A DNA stretch of 64,000 nt from Bacteroidetes bacterium HGW-Bacteroidetes-6 (GCA_002842495.1 PHDB01000002.1:1-64000), one strand, 5' to 3'; shown: positions 17,182 through 27,383, counted from the stretch's first letter. Made by a program: numbers and translations. Notes: generated by a model not told the origin, from the letters alone.

Positions 17182-19908
17182 TCACTCCCCCAGGCCGATG
17201 TTTACCGCCGAATATTTGAATGGAGCTATTTTCGACATGGGATCGAGCTCGTCGCGTGTAAGTGCATTTACAGGCGATTCGCTGAAATGCCAGGGCATAA
17301 ACAATTCGCCCGGAGCCACTTCGTCAGCTACGCGGGCTTTTGTTTTAAGTTTTCCCCGAATTGAGTAAATAATAACACTGTCTCCATGGCAAATACTAAG
17401 TTTTGCTGCATCGTCGGGGTGAATGATAACATACGATTCGTTTCCAAATGCGTTCAGGGATTCACTTCTTCGCGACAAAGTAGCCGAATGATACTGATTG
17501 AGCATTCGCCCTGAGTTTAATATAAAAGGATACTTTTCGCTGGGACGCTCTTTCTGCTCGATATATTCAACCGGATGAAGCCTGGCTTTTCCGGTAGCTG
17601 TGTTGAATTTATCGAGAAACAATGTAGCTGTTCCGGGATGATCTTTCGTTAGACATGGCCACTGAATTCCTTCATGGTCTATTCGTTGATAATCAATCCC
17701 TCCAAAAATAGGCGCTGCCTGAGCAATTTCAGCAAAAATTTCTTCGGCCGAATTGTATTTCCCTATATCAACCCCCATTTTTTTGGCAATATCGACAATA
17801 ATTCTCCAGTCTTCACGGGCAATTCCAGGCATCTCTACTGCTTTTCGCAAACGTAGTACGCGCCTGTCGCTGTTGGCTACCGTGCCGTCTTTTTCAAAAA
17901 GCGACGATGCTGGCAAAACAACATGCGCATACTGAGATGTTTCTGTATGGAAAACATCCTGCACTACTAAAAATTCTATATTTTCGAGTGCTTCGATTGT
18001 ATGATTCTGATTCGGATCGGTTACCACCGGATTTTCTCCCATGATATACAAAGCTTTTACCGAACCGTGATGAATAGCCTGCATTATCTCAACGGTTGTT
18101 AGCCCGGGTTTTGGATCGAGTTTTTCGTACTCAACATTCCACAAAGCTGCTATTCTACGACGGTTTTCGTCGTTGATAACGGGAATGTATCCCGGATAGT
18201 TCACAGGGCTGGCGCCTACATCCGTAGCACCTTGTACGTTGTTCTGTCCACGTGGCGGATTAATACCACATCGTTCGCGACCAATTTGTCCGGTAATAAA
18301 ACACATATTCAGTAAACTGAACACGTTGTTGGTTCCAACAGTTTGCTGACTCATTCCCATTCCCGTTGCTATCATTGCTGTTGGAGCATTGGCGTAAATT
18401 TTTGCTGCTTCAAACAGTTTTTCCTGTGGAATCGATGTTATTTTCTCCGTTTCTTCGGGAGTGTAACCATCGGTAAGCGTTTTCAATTCCTCAAAGGCTT
18501 CAACTCCCCGCTCTACTCGTTCTTCGATAAATTTCATATCAACCCAGCCTTCGCGGATGATAATATGCATCAATCCGTTCAACAATGCCACATCGGTTCC
18601 AAGTTTGGGTTGCAGCCAAATATCGGCATATTTCACCAAAGGTGTCCATCGCGGATCGACAACAATAATTTTTTGCCCTCGATAATGCCCACGCTTTACA
18701 TAAGTTGCTGTGATGGGATGAGTTTCGATAATGTTGTTACCAATCACAAAAAGACAATCGGTGGTTTCAAAATCTTCGATGGAATTGCTTCCTGCACCGT
18801 CGCCAATAGCTTTCAACATGGCAGTAACAGTAGAAGCATGACAAAGACGGGTGCAATAATCGACATTGTTGTTTTCGAAAGCCAGGCGAATGAATTTCTG
18901 AAACAAGTAATTGTCTTCGTTTGAGCATTTAGCCGAACTATAACCAGCCAATGCATTTTTTCCGTCGCGAAGTTTTATTTCGTTGAACTTATTTGCAATT
19001 AGCTCCAACGCTTCATCCCACGAGGCTTCCTCCAATTCACCATTTTTACGGATCAATGGAGTAGTGAGTCGTTCCTTGCTGTCGGCATAATCGTAGCCAA
19101 ATCTACCCTTCACACACAAACGGCCATCGTTTGGCAAAATGCCCTCAGCGCCATTACTTCGTACAATTTTTCCATCCTGAATCAAAAGTTCAATCTGACA
19201 GCCAACGCCACAATATGGACAGGTTGTAATGACCTTCTTTTCAATTTTCGCAAGCTGTATGATGTCGCGATGCTGTTTTTCAACAATCGCTCCGGTTGGA
19301 CAAAGCTGAATACATTCGCCACATCCATCGCATTCCGATTCGCTCCATACTCCATAGCCTGCCACAATATATTTCGAAATTCCACGATCGGCAAAGCTCA
19401 AAATATTTTTGCCCTGTATTTCGGAACAGGCCTTAATACAACGAAAACATTTAATACATTTCGACGCATCGTAGGTTAGAACCGGCGAACTATCGTCGAG
19501 CGGAGCTTTCAGGTTCTGCCACAACGAGCCAAATCGTCTGTTTTCGACTTTGTCGAGACCATAATGCCGAACCAGCCCGGCCATTTCGTCCAAAAAAGTG
19601 TTGTCGGATTCTTCATTGTGCTCGGCCAATAAGTAGTCGAGTGTGCGACGCCTGTTTTCTTCAATCTCTTCGTCAAACGCAATCACTTTCATCCCCTCTT
19701 TTACAGTGAGGCTGCACGACATCGACAAGCCTTGCTGTCCATCAATTTTAACAACACAAAGCCGGCATGCTCCTGTTGGAGTTAATTTGCGGTGATAGCA
19801 CAAACCGGGAATATTGATACCATTGTTACGAGCAACCTGCAACAGGTTGGATCCTTCGGGGGCTTCAACGGAAAAGCCGTCTATTTCAATGTGAACTAAT
19901 TTTGTCAT
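17182..19908 (-). CDS. fdhA: Formate dehydrogenase catalytic (alpha) subunit, Mo/W-bisPGD, Cys type
   Basis: This 908-aa protein oxidises formate to CO2, or the reverse. Domains in order: plant-type [2Fe-2S] ferredoxin (Cys37, 48, 51, 65); a NuoG-like linker; two [4Fe-4S] sites (Cys151/154/157/161 and Cys193/196/199/203); then a molybdopterin oxidoreductase with its own [4Fe-4S] site (Cys230, 233, 237, 265). The active-site segment CTRLCHASTV holds Cys356-His357, the Cys-His pair that replaces Sec-His of FdhF. The usual His-Cys3 cluster motif after the ferredoxin is degraded: His97 is followed by NEESDNTF with no Cys. No beta/gamma subunit, FdhD or transporter gene is adjacent, so the electron partner is unknown; a cytoplasmic NAD- or ferredoxin-linked enzyme is likely because there is no Tat signal. 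Confidence 0.93.
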   Translation of the reverse strand: MTKLVHIEIDGFSVEAPEGSNLLQVARNNGINIPGLCYHRKLTPTGACRLCVVKIDGQQGLSMSCSLTVKEGMKVIAFDEEIEENRRRTLDYLLAEHNEESDNTFLDEMAGLVRHYGLDKVENRRFGSLWQNLKAPLDDSSPVLTYDASKCIKCFRCIKACSEIQGKNILSFADRGISKYIVAGYGVWSESECDGCGECIQLCPTGAIVEKQHRDIIQLAKIEKKVITTCPYCGVGCQIELLIQDGKIVRSNGAEGILPNDGRLCVKGRFGYDYADSKERLTTPLIRKNGELEEASWDEALELIANKFNEIKLRDGKNALAGYSSAKCSNEDNYLFQKFIRLAFENNNVDYCTRLCHASTVTAMLKAIGDGAGSNSIEDFETTDCLFVIGNNIIETHPITATYVKRGHYRGQKIIVVDPRWTPLVKYADIWLQPKLGTDVALLNGLMHIIIREGWVDMKFIEERVERGVEAFEELKTLTDGYTPEETEKITSIPQEKLFEAAKIYANAPTAMIATGMGMSQQTVGTNNVFSLLNMCFITGQIGRERCGINPPRGQNNVQGATDVGASPVNYPGYIPVINDENRRRIAALWNVEYEKLDPKPGLTTVEIMQAIHHGSVKALYIMGENPVVTDPNQNHTIEALENIEFLVVQDVFHTETSQYAHVVLPASSLFEKDGTVANSDRRVLRLRKAVEMPGIAREDWRIIVDIAKKMGVDIGKYNSAEEIFAEIAQAAPIFGGIDYQRIDHEGIQWPCLTKDHPGTATLFLDKFNTATGKARLHPVEYIEQKERPSEKYPFILNSGRMLNQYHSATLSRRSESLNAFGNESYVIIHPDDAAKLSICHGDSVIIYSIRGKLKTKARVADEVAPGELFMPWHFSESPVNALTRDELDPMSKIAPFKYSAVNIGLGE

Positions 19909-20354
19909 GTCGATTCATTCAAAAACAAAGGTGCAAGGTAAGAAAAAATCGTTATGTTGAAGATGAAAAAAGCCTTTGATTCTTTACTTGTATGGTTTTG
20001 AAATACTAAACCATTCGGGTTCGGTTTAAACAAGAGAAGCCAGTTGATTGTTGGTTTTTTGAATCTATTTCTAACAAAGGCTTTTTTGGAAAAAACGAAT
20101 AAACAGCAATAGCTCCCATTATGTCTGACAAAAATCTGCTGTAGAGATTGAGTGCATCACCAGAAAAAATATTACTCAAAGCCTTTAAGTATCTCAAAAT
20201 ACATCTCTTGTCATTGATAATCAAATGCGACCTAAAATCAGATTTCGGTTGATTTTTCCACATAGGTAACACTCCTGGTCACATGGAGAAAACAAGACTT
20301 CATTGCAACAATCCAAACAAATCATGAATAAAAAACATTATCCGGTTTTATTGT
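19909..20354. other. Intergenic region with a doubtful 88-codon frame
   Basis: The stretch lies between the divergent formate dehydrogenase and DUF5686 genes. On the minus strand 20006-20272 an 88-codon frame opens with GTG and is rich in Lys, Ser and Tyr, but it matches no family I recognise and has no promoter-like element before it. It may be a decayed gene or chance. No RNA gene, tRNA or insertion-sequence end is visible. Confidence 0.35.
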
Positions 20355-20362
20355 TAATTTTG
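20355..20362 (+). promoter_or_regulatory. -7 element (TAATTTTG) upstream of the DUF5686 gene
   Basis: An exact TAnnTTTG match lies 71 bases before the ATG at 20434, leaving a leader of roughly 65 bases. A second TTTTG follows at once, so the exact register is uncertain. Confidence 0.35.
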
Positions 20363-20433
20363 GTTTTGAAAGAAATGAAGGGGTAATTGTAGTTTTTACA
20401 AGCCTTTTCCCTTTTCTTAGTCGGTGCCAGCTT

Positions 20434-22851
20434 ATGAATAAACTCTTTACTTTTCTGTTGTTTGTTGCTGCTTTTTCTTTGCTTTCGCAAGCTCAAAAAC
20501 ACGTTGTGCTTGGAATTGTAAAAGATGCCGACACGCACGAGCCTCTTCCATTTGTAAATCTGGTTGTGAATTCATCGCTTAAAGGAGGTATCAGCGATAT
20601 AAACGGCAACTTCAAACTCGAATCGGACGAAGCCATTCTTTTTATTCGAATAAGCTATGTTGGCTACAAAACCGACACCGTTTACCCCAACAATGGAAGA
20701 GTCGATATTTTGCTGCATAAATCGGCGATTCAATTAGGCGAAGTGATTATTCTTCCGGGCGAAAATCCGGCTCACCGAATAATTGATAGTGCTGTAACTC
20801 ACCGAAAAGATAACGACCCATTCGATCTTAACTCGTTTTCGTATTCGTCGTACAGCAAGTTTTTCATTACAGCAGAACTTGATTCTCTCATGACTGTTCC
20901 GGATGAAAAACTTGATTCGGAAAATCTGAGTATCAAAGAGTTTTTTTCGTCGTACCATGTGTTTATGATGGAAAATATGGCCGAACGCAAATTCATGAAG
21001 CCTTCTTGGGACAACGAACGTGTTGTTGCTTCGCGGGTTTCGGGGTTCAGCGATCCGCTATTCACTTTGCTTATGGGGCAAATTCAATCATTTGCATTCT
21101 ACCGACCATTGATTACCATTTCCGATAAAAACTATGTAAACCCAATCAGCCCCGGAAGCACCAACAAATATTTCTTTCTGCTGCAAGATACCATTTACGA
21201 TGATGCAGATACTGTTTTTGTAATTTCGTATCGTCCACGCAAAGGTTCGGGATTCGATGGTCTCAAAGGATTACTATATATTCACACCGATGGCTGGGCG
21301 TTGCAATGCGTAACAGCCGAGCCTTACGCGGTCGAAAAAGGCATGTCGGTACGCATCAGACAGGATTATTACAGACCCGACTCGGTTCATTGGTTTCCGC
21401 ACGAGCTACATACCGATATTTTATTTAGCAATCTGAAAATAAATGAATATCCGCTGTTTGGAAGAGGGATTACCCTGCTGTACAATATTAAAATAGACCC
21501 CGAACTCAAAAAATCCGATTTTTCTTCGGCTGCAGTTACCATTGAACCCGATGCCAAAGACAAAGACAGCCTTTTTTGGCTAAAAAACAGACCTGATACA
21601 TTGACGTTGAAAGAGGTAAATACTTATCATATCATTGACAGTATTGGGAAAAAAGAACATTTCGACCGCCTGCTCGATTTCACTACAACATTGATGAGCG
21701 GATACATCCCTGTTGGACCTCTCGCTATCGATATCAATTCAATTTACCGCTACAACGAAGCCGAAGGAAGCCGCCTCGGTTTTGGTCTCAAAACCAGTTA
21801 CCGTGTATCAAAAAAATGGAATTTGTATGGCTATTATGGCTATGGTTTTCGCGATCAGAAACATAAGTTTGGCGGCAAATTACGTATTGAGCTAAAACGC
21901 TCGCGCCAATGCTTTCTGGTAATGGGCTATTCCGAAGATGTTCGCGAAAATGGTTCCGTTTTATTCGAAAACCAGACAGAAGGAATTCTCGATTTGACTG
22001 CATTACGCAACTACCTGATTGATCGTGTCGATTACTACGGAAAAGCCCAACTCTCTGTTCATTCGTTGCTTGGAAAATGGTGGGAAACATCGGCTTCTGT
22101 TTCACGAAAAGCCTTTACGGCACCCGATTCGATTTTGTATGGTGGGTATAATAACCTTGGCTTTTCGGGAAGTCGATCCTTCGTTTGTACCGATGCTTCC
22201 ATATGGTTTCATTATTCCAAGGGACAAAAATTTGTTCAGTCCTCAGATTATTCGCTTCCCATTGGTGGATATACCCCATATCCTGTACTCGATTTCGAAT
22301 TCCGACAGGGAATTCCGGGGTTGGCTGGAGGTACTATTTCGAGAACCTCCGCTTTGATGCAAATTTCACAAACGCTGAAAACAAAATACTGGGGTCATTT
22401 CAGCTATTTTGTAAAAGCAGGATGGGTCTCTCCAAATGCACCTCTCTCGTTGGCTTTCAACTCTCCTGCGTCGTACCGGTCGTTTACCATATCGGCTCCA
22501 TATTCCTTTGAAGCCATGCGCATGAATGAGTTTTACAGCACGCGTTTTGTGTATGTGTTTTTGCGACATTCGTTCGAATCAATCATTTTCGGAAAAGGTC
22601 GGTTTGCCCCAAGTCCTGAACTGGTGAGTTCTTTTGCCTTTGGCGACTATTCCGACCGCAGCCATATTCAATGCTCCGAATTCAAAACCATGGACAAAGG
22701 TTATTTTGAATCTGGTCTTTTTATTAACAAGATTATCAATACCGGATTTTATTCGCTGGGTATTGGCGCATTGTACCGTTATGGGCCATATCAATTTGAC
22801 TCGTTTCGCGAAAATATTACAATTAAGCTCTCGCTTAATTATGCTCTTTAA
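20434..22851 (+). CDS. CarboxypepD_reg-like / DUF5686 outer-membrane protein
   Basis: This 805-aa protein has a signal peptide (about 1-20, ending SQAQ), then a CarboxypepD_reg-like beta-sandwich (about 22-105: GIVKDADTHEPLPFVNLVV to GVGYKT-like ISYVGYKTDT), then a DUF5686 region with many amphipathic strands that should form an outer-membrane beta-barrel ending in an aromatic-rich strand (IKLSLNYAL). Proteins of this group are widespread in Bacteroidota and lack the plug domain of TonB-dependent receptors. Their role is unknown. The gene stands alone, with a 17-base tail-to-tail overlap with the histidine kinase gene. Confidence 0.87.
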   Translation: MNKLFTFLLFVAAFSLLSQAQKHVVLGIVKDADTHEPLPFVNLVVNSSLKGGISDINGNFKLESDEAILFIRISYVGYKTDTVYPNNGRVDILLHKSAIQLGEVIILPGENPAHRIIDSAVTHRKDNDPFDLNSFSYSSYSKFFITAELDSLMTVPDEKLDSENLSIKEFFSSYHVFMMENMAERKFMKPSWDNERVVASRVSGFSDPLFTLLMGQIQSFAFYRPLITISDKNYVNPISPGSTNKYFFLLQDTIYDDADTVFVISYRPRKGSGFDGLKGLLYIHTDGWALQCVTAEPYAVEKGMSVRIRQDYYRPDSVHWFPHELHTDILFSNLKINEYPLFGRGITLLYNIKIDPELKKSDFSSAAVTIEPDAKDKDSLFWLKNRPDTLTLKEVNTYHIIDSIGKKEHFDRLLDFTTTLMSGYIPVGPLAIDINSIYRYNEAEGSRLGFGLKTSYRVSKKWNLYGYYGYGFRDQKHKFGGKLRIELKRSRQCFLVMGYSEDVRENGSVLFENQTEGILDLTALRNYLIDRVDYYGKAQLSVHSLLGKWWETSASVSRKAFTAPDSILYGGYNNLGFSGSRSFVCTDASIWFHYSKGQKFVQSSDYSLPIGGYTPYPVLDFEFRQGIPGLAGGTISRTSALMQISQTLKTKYWGHFSYFVKAGWVSPNAPLSLAFNSPASYRSFTISAPYSFEAMRMNEFYSTRFVYVFLRHSFESIIFGKGRFAPSPELVSSFAFGDYSDRSHIQCSEFKTMDKGYFESGLFINKIINTGFYSLGIGALYRYGPYQFDSFRENITIKLSLNYAL

Positions 22852-23953
22852 TGATTAAAGGCAACCTTACGGTGAAAACAGTTCCTTTTTCTTCGTTGCT
22901 AACAAAACTGAGCTTTCCATCAAGATAGTTGGTTACAATTTTTTTTGCACCATAGGTTCCTAAGCCCCTGTTAAGCCCTTTGGTGCTCGAAAACCGTGAA
23001 AATATTCGCATTTGCTGTTCTTCATCAATAACAGACGGGTTTTTTATTTTAAACGACAACGTTGATGTAGAGACAATAACCGATATTGAAACCTCCGCCT
23101 TGTCATTTTCGGCCTCCAATGCATTTTTCAGAAGATTAATCAGCACCCGTCGCAACAACGTTTTATCTGCAAAAAAGCTAATGTCAGGAATTGTTTTTTT
23201 CACTCTTTTATTTCTGTGATCCGGAATTAAACGCAACGAAACAACAAGGTCGTCAATAAACGGCTTGAGTGGAATCCATATTTGCTGAGACGAAATTTGA
23301 TTTCCTTTGTCAATACTCTGCAAAATCTCATAGCTCTCGAGTTCTTCTTGTATGCGAAGCAGCTGAGCTTTCATAAGAGCTTGGCACTCATTTGTTGAAA
23401 TATGATTGACAAGCCCGGCAAGAGAGTTGAGCGACATCAGGCTGTTTTTCAGGTCGTGCAAAAAGATGTTTTCAAGAATTCCACGGTATTTGGTGTCTTC
23501 GATGTTTTCGGCAACACAAAACATGTAGCGGTAATTCTGAAACTCGAAAGGCGACACCGTTATCTTAAGATTATATCCATCGCCACTGGTTGTAAGAAGT
23601 TGACATTCATACATCGATGCGGGTTTACCACTCTCAGCTTCGAACAACGCCTGATTAAAACCACAATACTTACAATAAAGGCTTCCTCCACAACCATTGC
23701 GCGACAAACCCGATTTCTCGCATTCCATGGCCTCGCCCGGACGCGAGCCAATAATATCTTCAAACTTTTTAAGACCTATGAAATTGAGAAAACTCCGATT
23801 ACTGTAAACCACTTGTCGATTCCGCGACAGAACCATAATCATAGGCGATGCTGTTTTTAGTAAATCGGGCAAATAATGACTAAGCAACACCGAGTGGCGA
23901 GCAGTTACATCGCTGTTTAATTCTCTGATAGACGGATCGAACATAACAGACAT
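22835..23953 (-). CDS. PAS-domain sensor histidine kinase with a Cys-rich PAS insertion
   Basis: The protein is 372 aa from the ATG at 23953; the frame extends to a TTG at 24001 but that start is less likely. It has no transmembrane helix, so it is probably cytoplasmic. A PAS domain (about 30-155, with VVYSNRSFLNFIG) carries Cys78, Cys88, Cys94 and Cys97 in a CX9CX5CX2C pattern (GCGGSLYCKYCG). A short H-box follows (IFLHDLKNSLMSL, His166), then a HATPase domain with N-box LLINLLKNALEAE, and a G-box with GLGTYGAKKIV. The Cys set is seen in PAS kinases of anaerobes and could hold a metal or act as a redox switch; this is inference. No response regulator is adjacent. Confidence 0.88.
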   Translation of the reverse strand: MSVMFDPSIRELNSDVTARHSVLLSHYLPDLLKTASPMIMVLSRNRQVVYSNRSFLNFIGLKKFEDIIGSRPGEAMECEKSGLSRNGCGGSLYCKYCGFNQALFEAESGKPASMYECQLLTTSGDGYNLKITVSPFEFQNYRYMFCVAENIEDTKYRGILENIFLHDLKNSLMSLNSLAGLVNHISTNECQALMKAQLLRIQEELESYEILQSIDKGNQISSQQIWIPLKPFIDDLVVSLRLIPDHRNKRVKKTIPDISFFADKTLLRRVLINLLKNALEAENDKAEVSISVIVSTSTLSFKIKNPSVIDEEQQMRIFSRFSSTKGLNRGLGTYGAKKIVTNYLDGKLSFVSNEEKGTVFTVRLPLIIKEHN

Positions 23954-24230
23954 ATATAAAAATGTAAATCCTTTGAATTTGAAAATCAGCAGTTTGGGCA
24001 ATAAATATACAATATAATGTTTGTAAAAGCAAGTTTTTTAATTAATTATTGATTTTGTGTTGATAAAAGGTACTTTGAATGGCGATTAAGTACGGATTAA
24101 ACGGAATAAGTTACGAAATCAAGTGCAGATAAAACTTTTGAACCTTGTCGTTTCAGAAATATTAAATAAAAATCATACAGAAACGTCGTAATGCTATTTC
24201 TCTGTAATAAAATTTCGGGGTTTTTGAAAA

Positions 24231-27200
24231 TTATTCCTTCACAAACTTACAAGTCTCTGTCTTATCTTTGTAAGTAGCGCGAATCATATACATGCCATTG
24301 GCATAAAGTTTTAAATCAATTTTGATTCGAAGAGTCCCGGCATCAATATCTTCAAGAGTACTTTGAAACAGTTGCTTGCCATCGCGAGAAACAAGCTCAA
24401 TGCCAACATCGCCATCTTCGGGAATCGAAATATCGGCATAAACCTCGTTGTTGGCCGGATTCGGAAAAACACTCGCAATAAAAAACTCATCAAACAACGA
24501 ATAACACGATACATTGTCGGCCGGATTAACGTCCTCCTGACCATAAGCATCAAGTGTACTAAGTTCAACACAAATTAGCTTCACACTATTGTTGTCGGGT
24601 TTGCGAAACGACGAAACAAAACTATATGTTCCTGTATGTCCGGGTTCCAACAATCCTTCCCACTGCTCTCGTATTGGAATATTATTACCAACCATAGCGT
24701 CAAGAGCTATTTGTCGAATGTTACGTGTTCCGTTGTTAAAAAACACCGCACTTAATCGCAGATAACCTCCACTATCGTTTACCATAAGCTGTGTAAGCAC
24801 TAAATCGAGTGTAGATGGAATCACATACACGTTTCCAAAAGCCGTATCGGTACAGCCAAAACTGTTTTCACTTACCAGTAAAACATCGAAAATGCTTTCC
24901 GAAGTATAGGTATGCGATGGATTTAAGCTTGCCGAATTCAGTCCATCGCCAAAATACCACTGCTGTGCCTGAGCCCCGGTTGAAAGATTGTAGAACTGAA
25001 CACTCAATGGGGGGGTGCCATATTCGGGAATCACTGAAAAGTCGCTGAACGGAACCGGAAACACCTGAATAGATGTATCAGCCGATGCTTCACAACCGAA
25101 TTCGGATGTAACGGTAAGATCAACCGGATATGAACCGGTATCGGCAAAAATAAAACAAGGATTTTGCAATAAGCTGTTGTTTCCATCACCAAAATCCCAG
25201 CTCCACATAGATATTATTCCTCCAGCAACCGAACTGGTGTCGGTAAAACAAACAGGTTGCCCGTCGCAGGCCAAATCCCACTCGAACCCAACCACCGGAA
25301 AAGGATACACATTAACCACCTTTGTTACAGTATCTGCACAACCACTCAAGGAACGATTCACAAGCGTTACTGTATACAAATCCGGAGTATCGTATGTATG
25401 TAGCGGATTCTGATACACCGAACTATTTCCATCTCCGAAAAACCATAATCGATAAATGATTTCGGCATAAGATGGCATATCAGTTGTTTCCACAAACGAT
25501 GTTTTGGTTCCCAAACACACTTCATTAAAAATAAAATCGGCTACAGGAGTTAACCTTACGTTGAGTGGTTGCAAAATGGTACTTTGGCAGCCATATACAT
25601 CTGCCACCGTCAAACTAACGTCATATATTCCGGTGTCTGAATAAGTGTAAATCGGATTTGGCAACAAAGAAAAACTTCCATCACCAAAATCCCAGTCCCA
25701 ACCAATAATAGAGCCTTCGGCTACATCGCTGCTGTCGCCAAACGATATGGCTTGACCGTTGCAGCCATTGTTAGGTAAAAAGTCGGCCATAGGCAAATTG
25801 CGCACGTGAATGGAAATGGCTGTATCACCAACACATCCCGAATCGCTGATTACCTGTAAATTCACCATAAAATCGCCAGCCGCCGGAAATACATGTTTCG
25901 GGTTTTGCACCGTAGATGTTCCACTTCCATCAAAATCCCAGTTCCAAGCTGCTATATCGTCGGGTGCAACGGTAAAACTAAAATCGATGAGAGCCGTACT
26001 GTCACCTTTACACACAGTCGATCCGGTGAAAACAGAAACCGGCTTTATGCCTTTAATCGAAACATTAATGGTGTCAAGCGCAACACAGCCACTTACATTG
26101 GTGGCTTCGAGCCAATAAGTACCTGCACTATTTATCACCAAATTACTACCCGCAAAACCCGTGTTCCAGTTGTAAATAATACCGGACTCAATTCCACTTA
26201 CCAATGCAATATCATTACCCGAGCAAATAGAGGTATCGGGACCCAACGAAGCATGCACTGCAAAAGAATCGGCAACAACCACAAACGTATCGCGCACCGA
26301 ACAGGCAGCTAAAGTGCTGTCGGTAATTTCAACCCAATACTGCCCGGGAGCCCAAACTCGCAGCAGACTGTCGCTGCTGCTATCGTTCCACACAAATGTA
26401 TATGCGTGATCCAATCCCGTATTAGCGGTTATGGTATCGAGAATACAAAGACCCCGGTCGGGAAGAGGTGAATATGGATATTCAACATAAACCGTATCGC
26501 GCGATATTCTTCCAAAAATATCGGTAGCTTGAACCCAATAATCGCCGGTTTCAGACACTAATATCGAATCGGCTGTAGAACCGGTGGACCAGAGGTAAGA
26601 GGCGTAACCCTTTCCCGGAGATAACTTATAAGGACAAAAACCATGGGCGATTGTTGTATCGGAACCCAGATAAACAGGTGGCGCGTATTTGTTTTTTAAA
26701 TAATTTTCTACAGCAATCCGATCTGTTAAGGTAAGCAGTGAATCATAAACTATTATCTCCGCCAAACCTCCATTGAAGAAAAAAGTACTATTAAAAGCGC
26801 TTCCGATTCTTAAACCGCCAAGACCGTTAGACCCGGGGTTGCCCGTATTTATTACCGTTGAGTTTCCAATACTTTGCGACACGGCTCCATTGAAAACCAT
26901 TGTATGAATAAAATAACCAAAAGGTGGGGCTTTAATGATATCTAAATCAACCCCGGCAAACATTCTTACTGCACCACCAGAAAAATAACAGGCCGTTCTT
27001 GGAGCTCCCCAATCAAGCACAAATTGAGTTGCACTAGAAGTGGTATTATAAAATGCAAAAACAGTAAACGGTTGAGGAATAACAGCACCAAAATCAACTT
27101 CTAGCCAGTTACTGCCGACAAACTCAACAACAGGTTTCTGTGTAAAAACATTACTGTGCAAAATAGGTTGCAAAACAGGATTAGATTGAGTTGCATCGTG

Positions 27201-27362
27201 GTTATTACCACTTAAATCAGTCCATTGAGAAACAGATGAACCACTAACAACAACTCCAGTATCGGCAGCCAACCACAAAACAAGATTATTGCCGGGTATT
27301 TGACAAAAAGCTTTGCCGGAAAATATTAGTATCAAAAAAGTTGCTAATATCAGGATTTTCAT
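24231..27362 (-). CDS. T9SS-sorted secreted protein with LamG-like and five PKD domains
   Basis: This 1043-aa protein has a signal peptide (1-20, ending AFCQ). A LamG/concanavalin-like domain follows (about 22-225: LVLWLAADTGVVVSG, WTDLSGNNHDATQ, GGLAEIIVYDSLLT). Next come Ig-like stretches with SPGKGYASYLWSTG and SGIESGIIYNWNTG, then five PKD repeats marked by WDFDGSG, WDFGDGSFS, WFFGDGNSS, WDFGDGNNS and WYFGDGLNS. A CARDB-like segment and a type A T9SS sorting domain (about 958-1043, starting FFIASVFPNPANNEVYADI, ending YMIRATYKDKTETCKFVKE) close it. It should be exported by T9SS and anchored or released at the surface. A carbohydrate-binding or adhesive role is likely; no catalytic domain is seen. 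A -7 element lies at 27376-27383. Confidence 0.92.
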   Translation of the reverse strand: MKILILATFLILIFSGKAFCQIPGNNLVLWLAADTGVVVSGSSVSQWTDLSGNNHDATQSNPVLQPILHSNVFTQKPVVEFVGSNWLEVDFGAVIPQPFTVFAFYNTTSSATQFVLDWGAPRTACYFSGGAVRMFAGVDLDIIKAPPFGYFIHTMVFNGAVSQSIGNSTVINTGNPGSNGLGGLRIGSAFNSTFFFNGGLAEIIVYDSLLTLTDRIAVENYLKNKYAPPVYLGSDTTIAHGFCPYKLSPGKGYASYLWSTGSTADSILVSETGDYWVQATDIFGRISRDTVYVEYPYSPLPDRGLCILDTITANTGLDHAYTFVWNDSSSDSLLRVWAPGQYWVEITDSTLAACSVRDTFVVVADSFAVHASLGPDTSICSGNDIALVSGIESGIIYNWNTGFAGSNLVINSAGTYWLEATNVSGCVALDTINVSIKGIKPVSVFTGSTVCKGDSTALIDFSFTVAPDDIAAWNWDFDGSGTSTVQNPKHVFPAAGDFMVNLQVISDSGCVGDTAISIHVRNLPMADFLPNNGCNGQAISFGDSSDVAEGSIIGWDWDFGDGSFSLLPNPIYTYSDTGIYDVSLTVADVYGCQSTILQPLNVRLTPVADFIFNEVCLGTKTSFVETTDMPSYAEIIYRLWFFGDGNSSVYQNPLHTYDTPDLYTVTLVNRSLSGCADTVTKVVNVYPFPVVGFEWDLACDGQPVCFTDTSSVAGGIISMWSWDFGDGNNSLLQNPCFIFADTGSYPVDLTVTSEFGCEASADTSIQVFPVPFSDFSVIPEYGTPPLSVQFYNLSTGAQAQQWYFGDGLNSASLNPSHTYTSESIFDVLLVSENSFGCTDTAFGNVYVIPSTLDLVLTQLMVNDSGGYLRLSAVFFNNGTRNIRQIALDAMVGNNIPIREQWEGLLEPGHTGTYSFVSSFRKPDNNSVKLICVELSTLDAYGQEDVNPADNVSCYSLFDEFFIASVFPNPANNEVYADISIPEDGDVGIELVSRDGKQLFQSTLEDIDAGTLRIKIDLKLYANGMYMIRATYKDKTETCKFVKE

Positions 27363-27375
27363 TCTGATTTTTTTT

Positions 27376-27383
27376 CAAAAATA
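27376..27383 (-). promoter_or_regulatory. -7 element (TATTTTTG) of the LamG/PKD gene
   Basis: An exact TAnnTTTG match lies 13 bases before the ATG at 27362, implying a very short leader. Confidence 0.4.

Noticed and set aside
24231-27362. Repeated PKD coding blocks as a DNA tandem repeat
   Set aside because: The repeats are conserved at protein level only; the DNA of each block has diverged.
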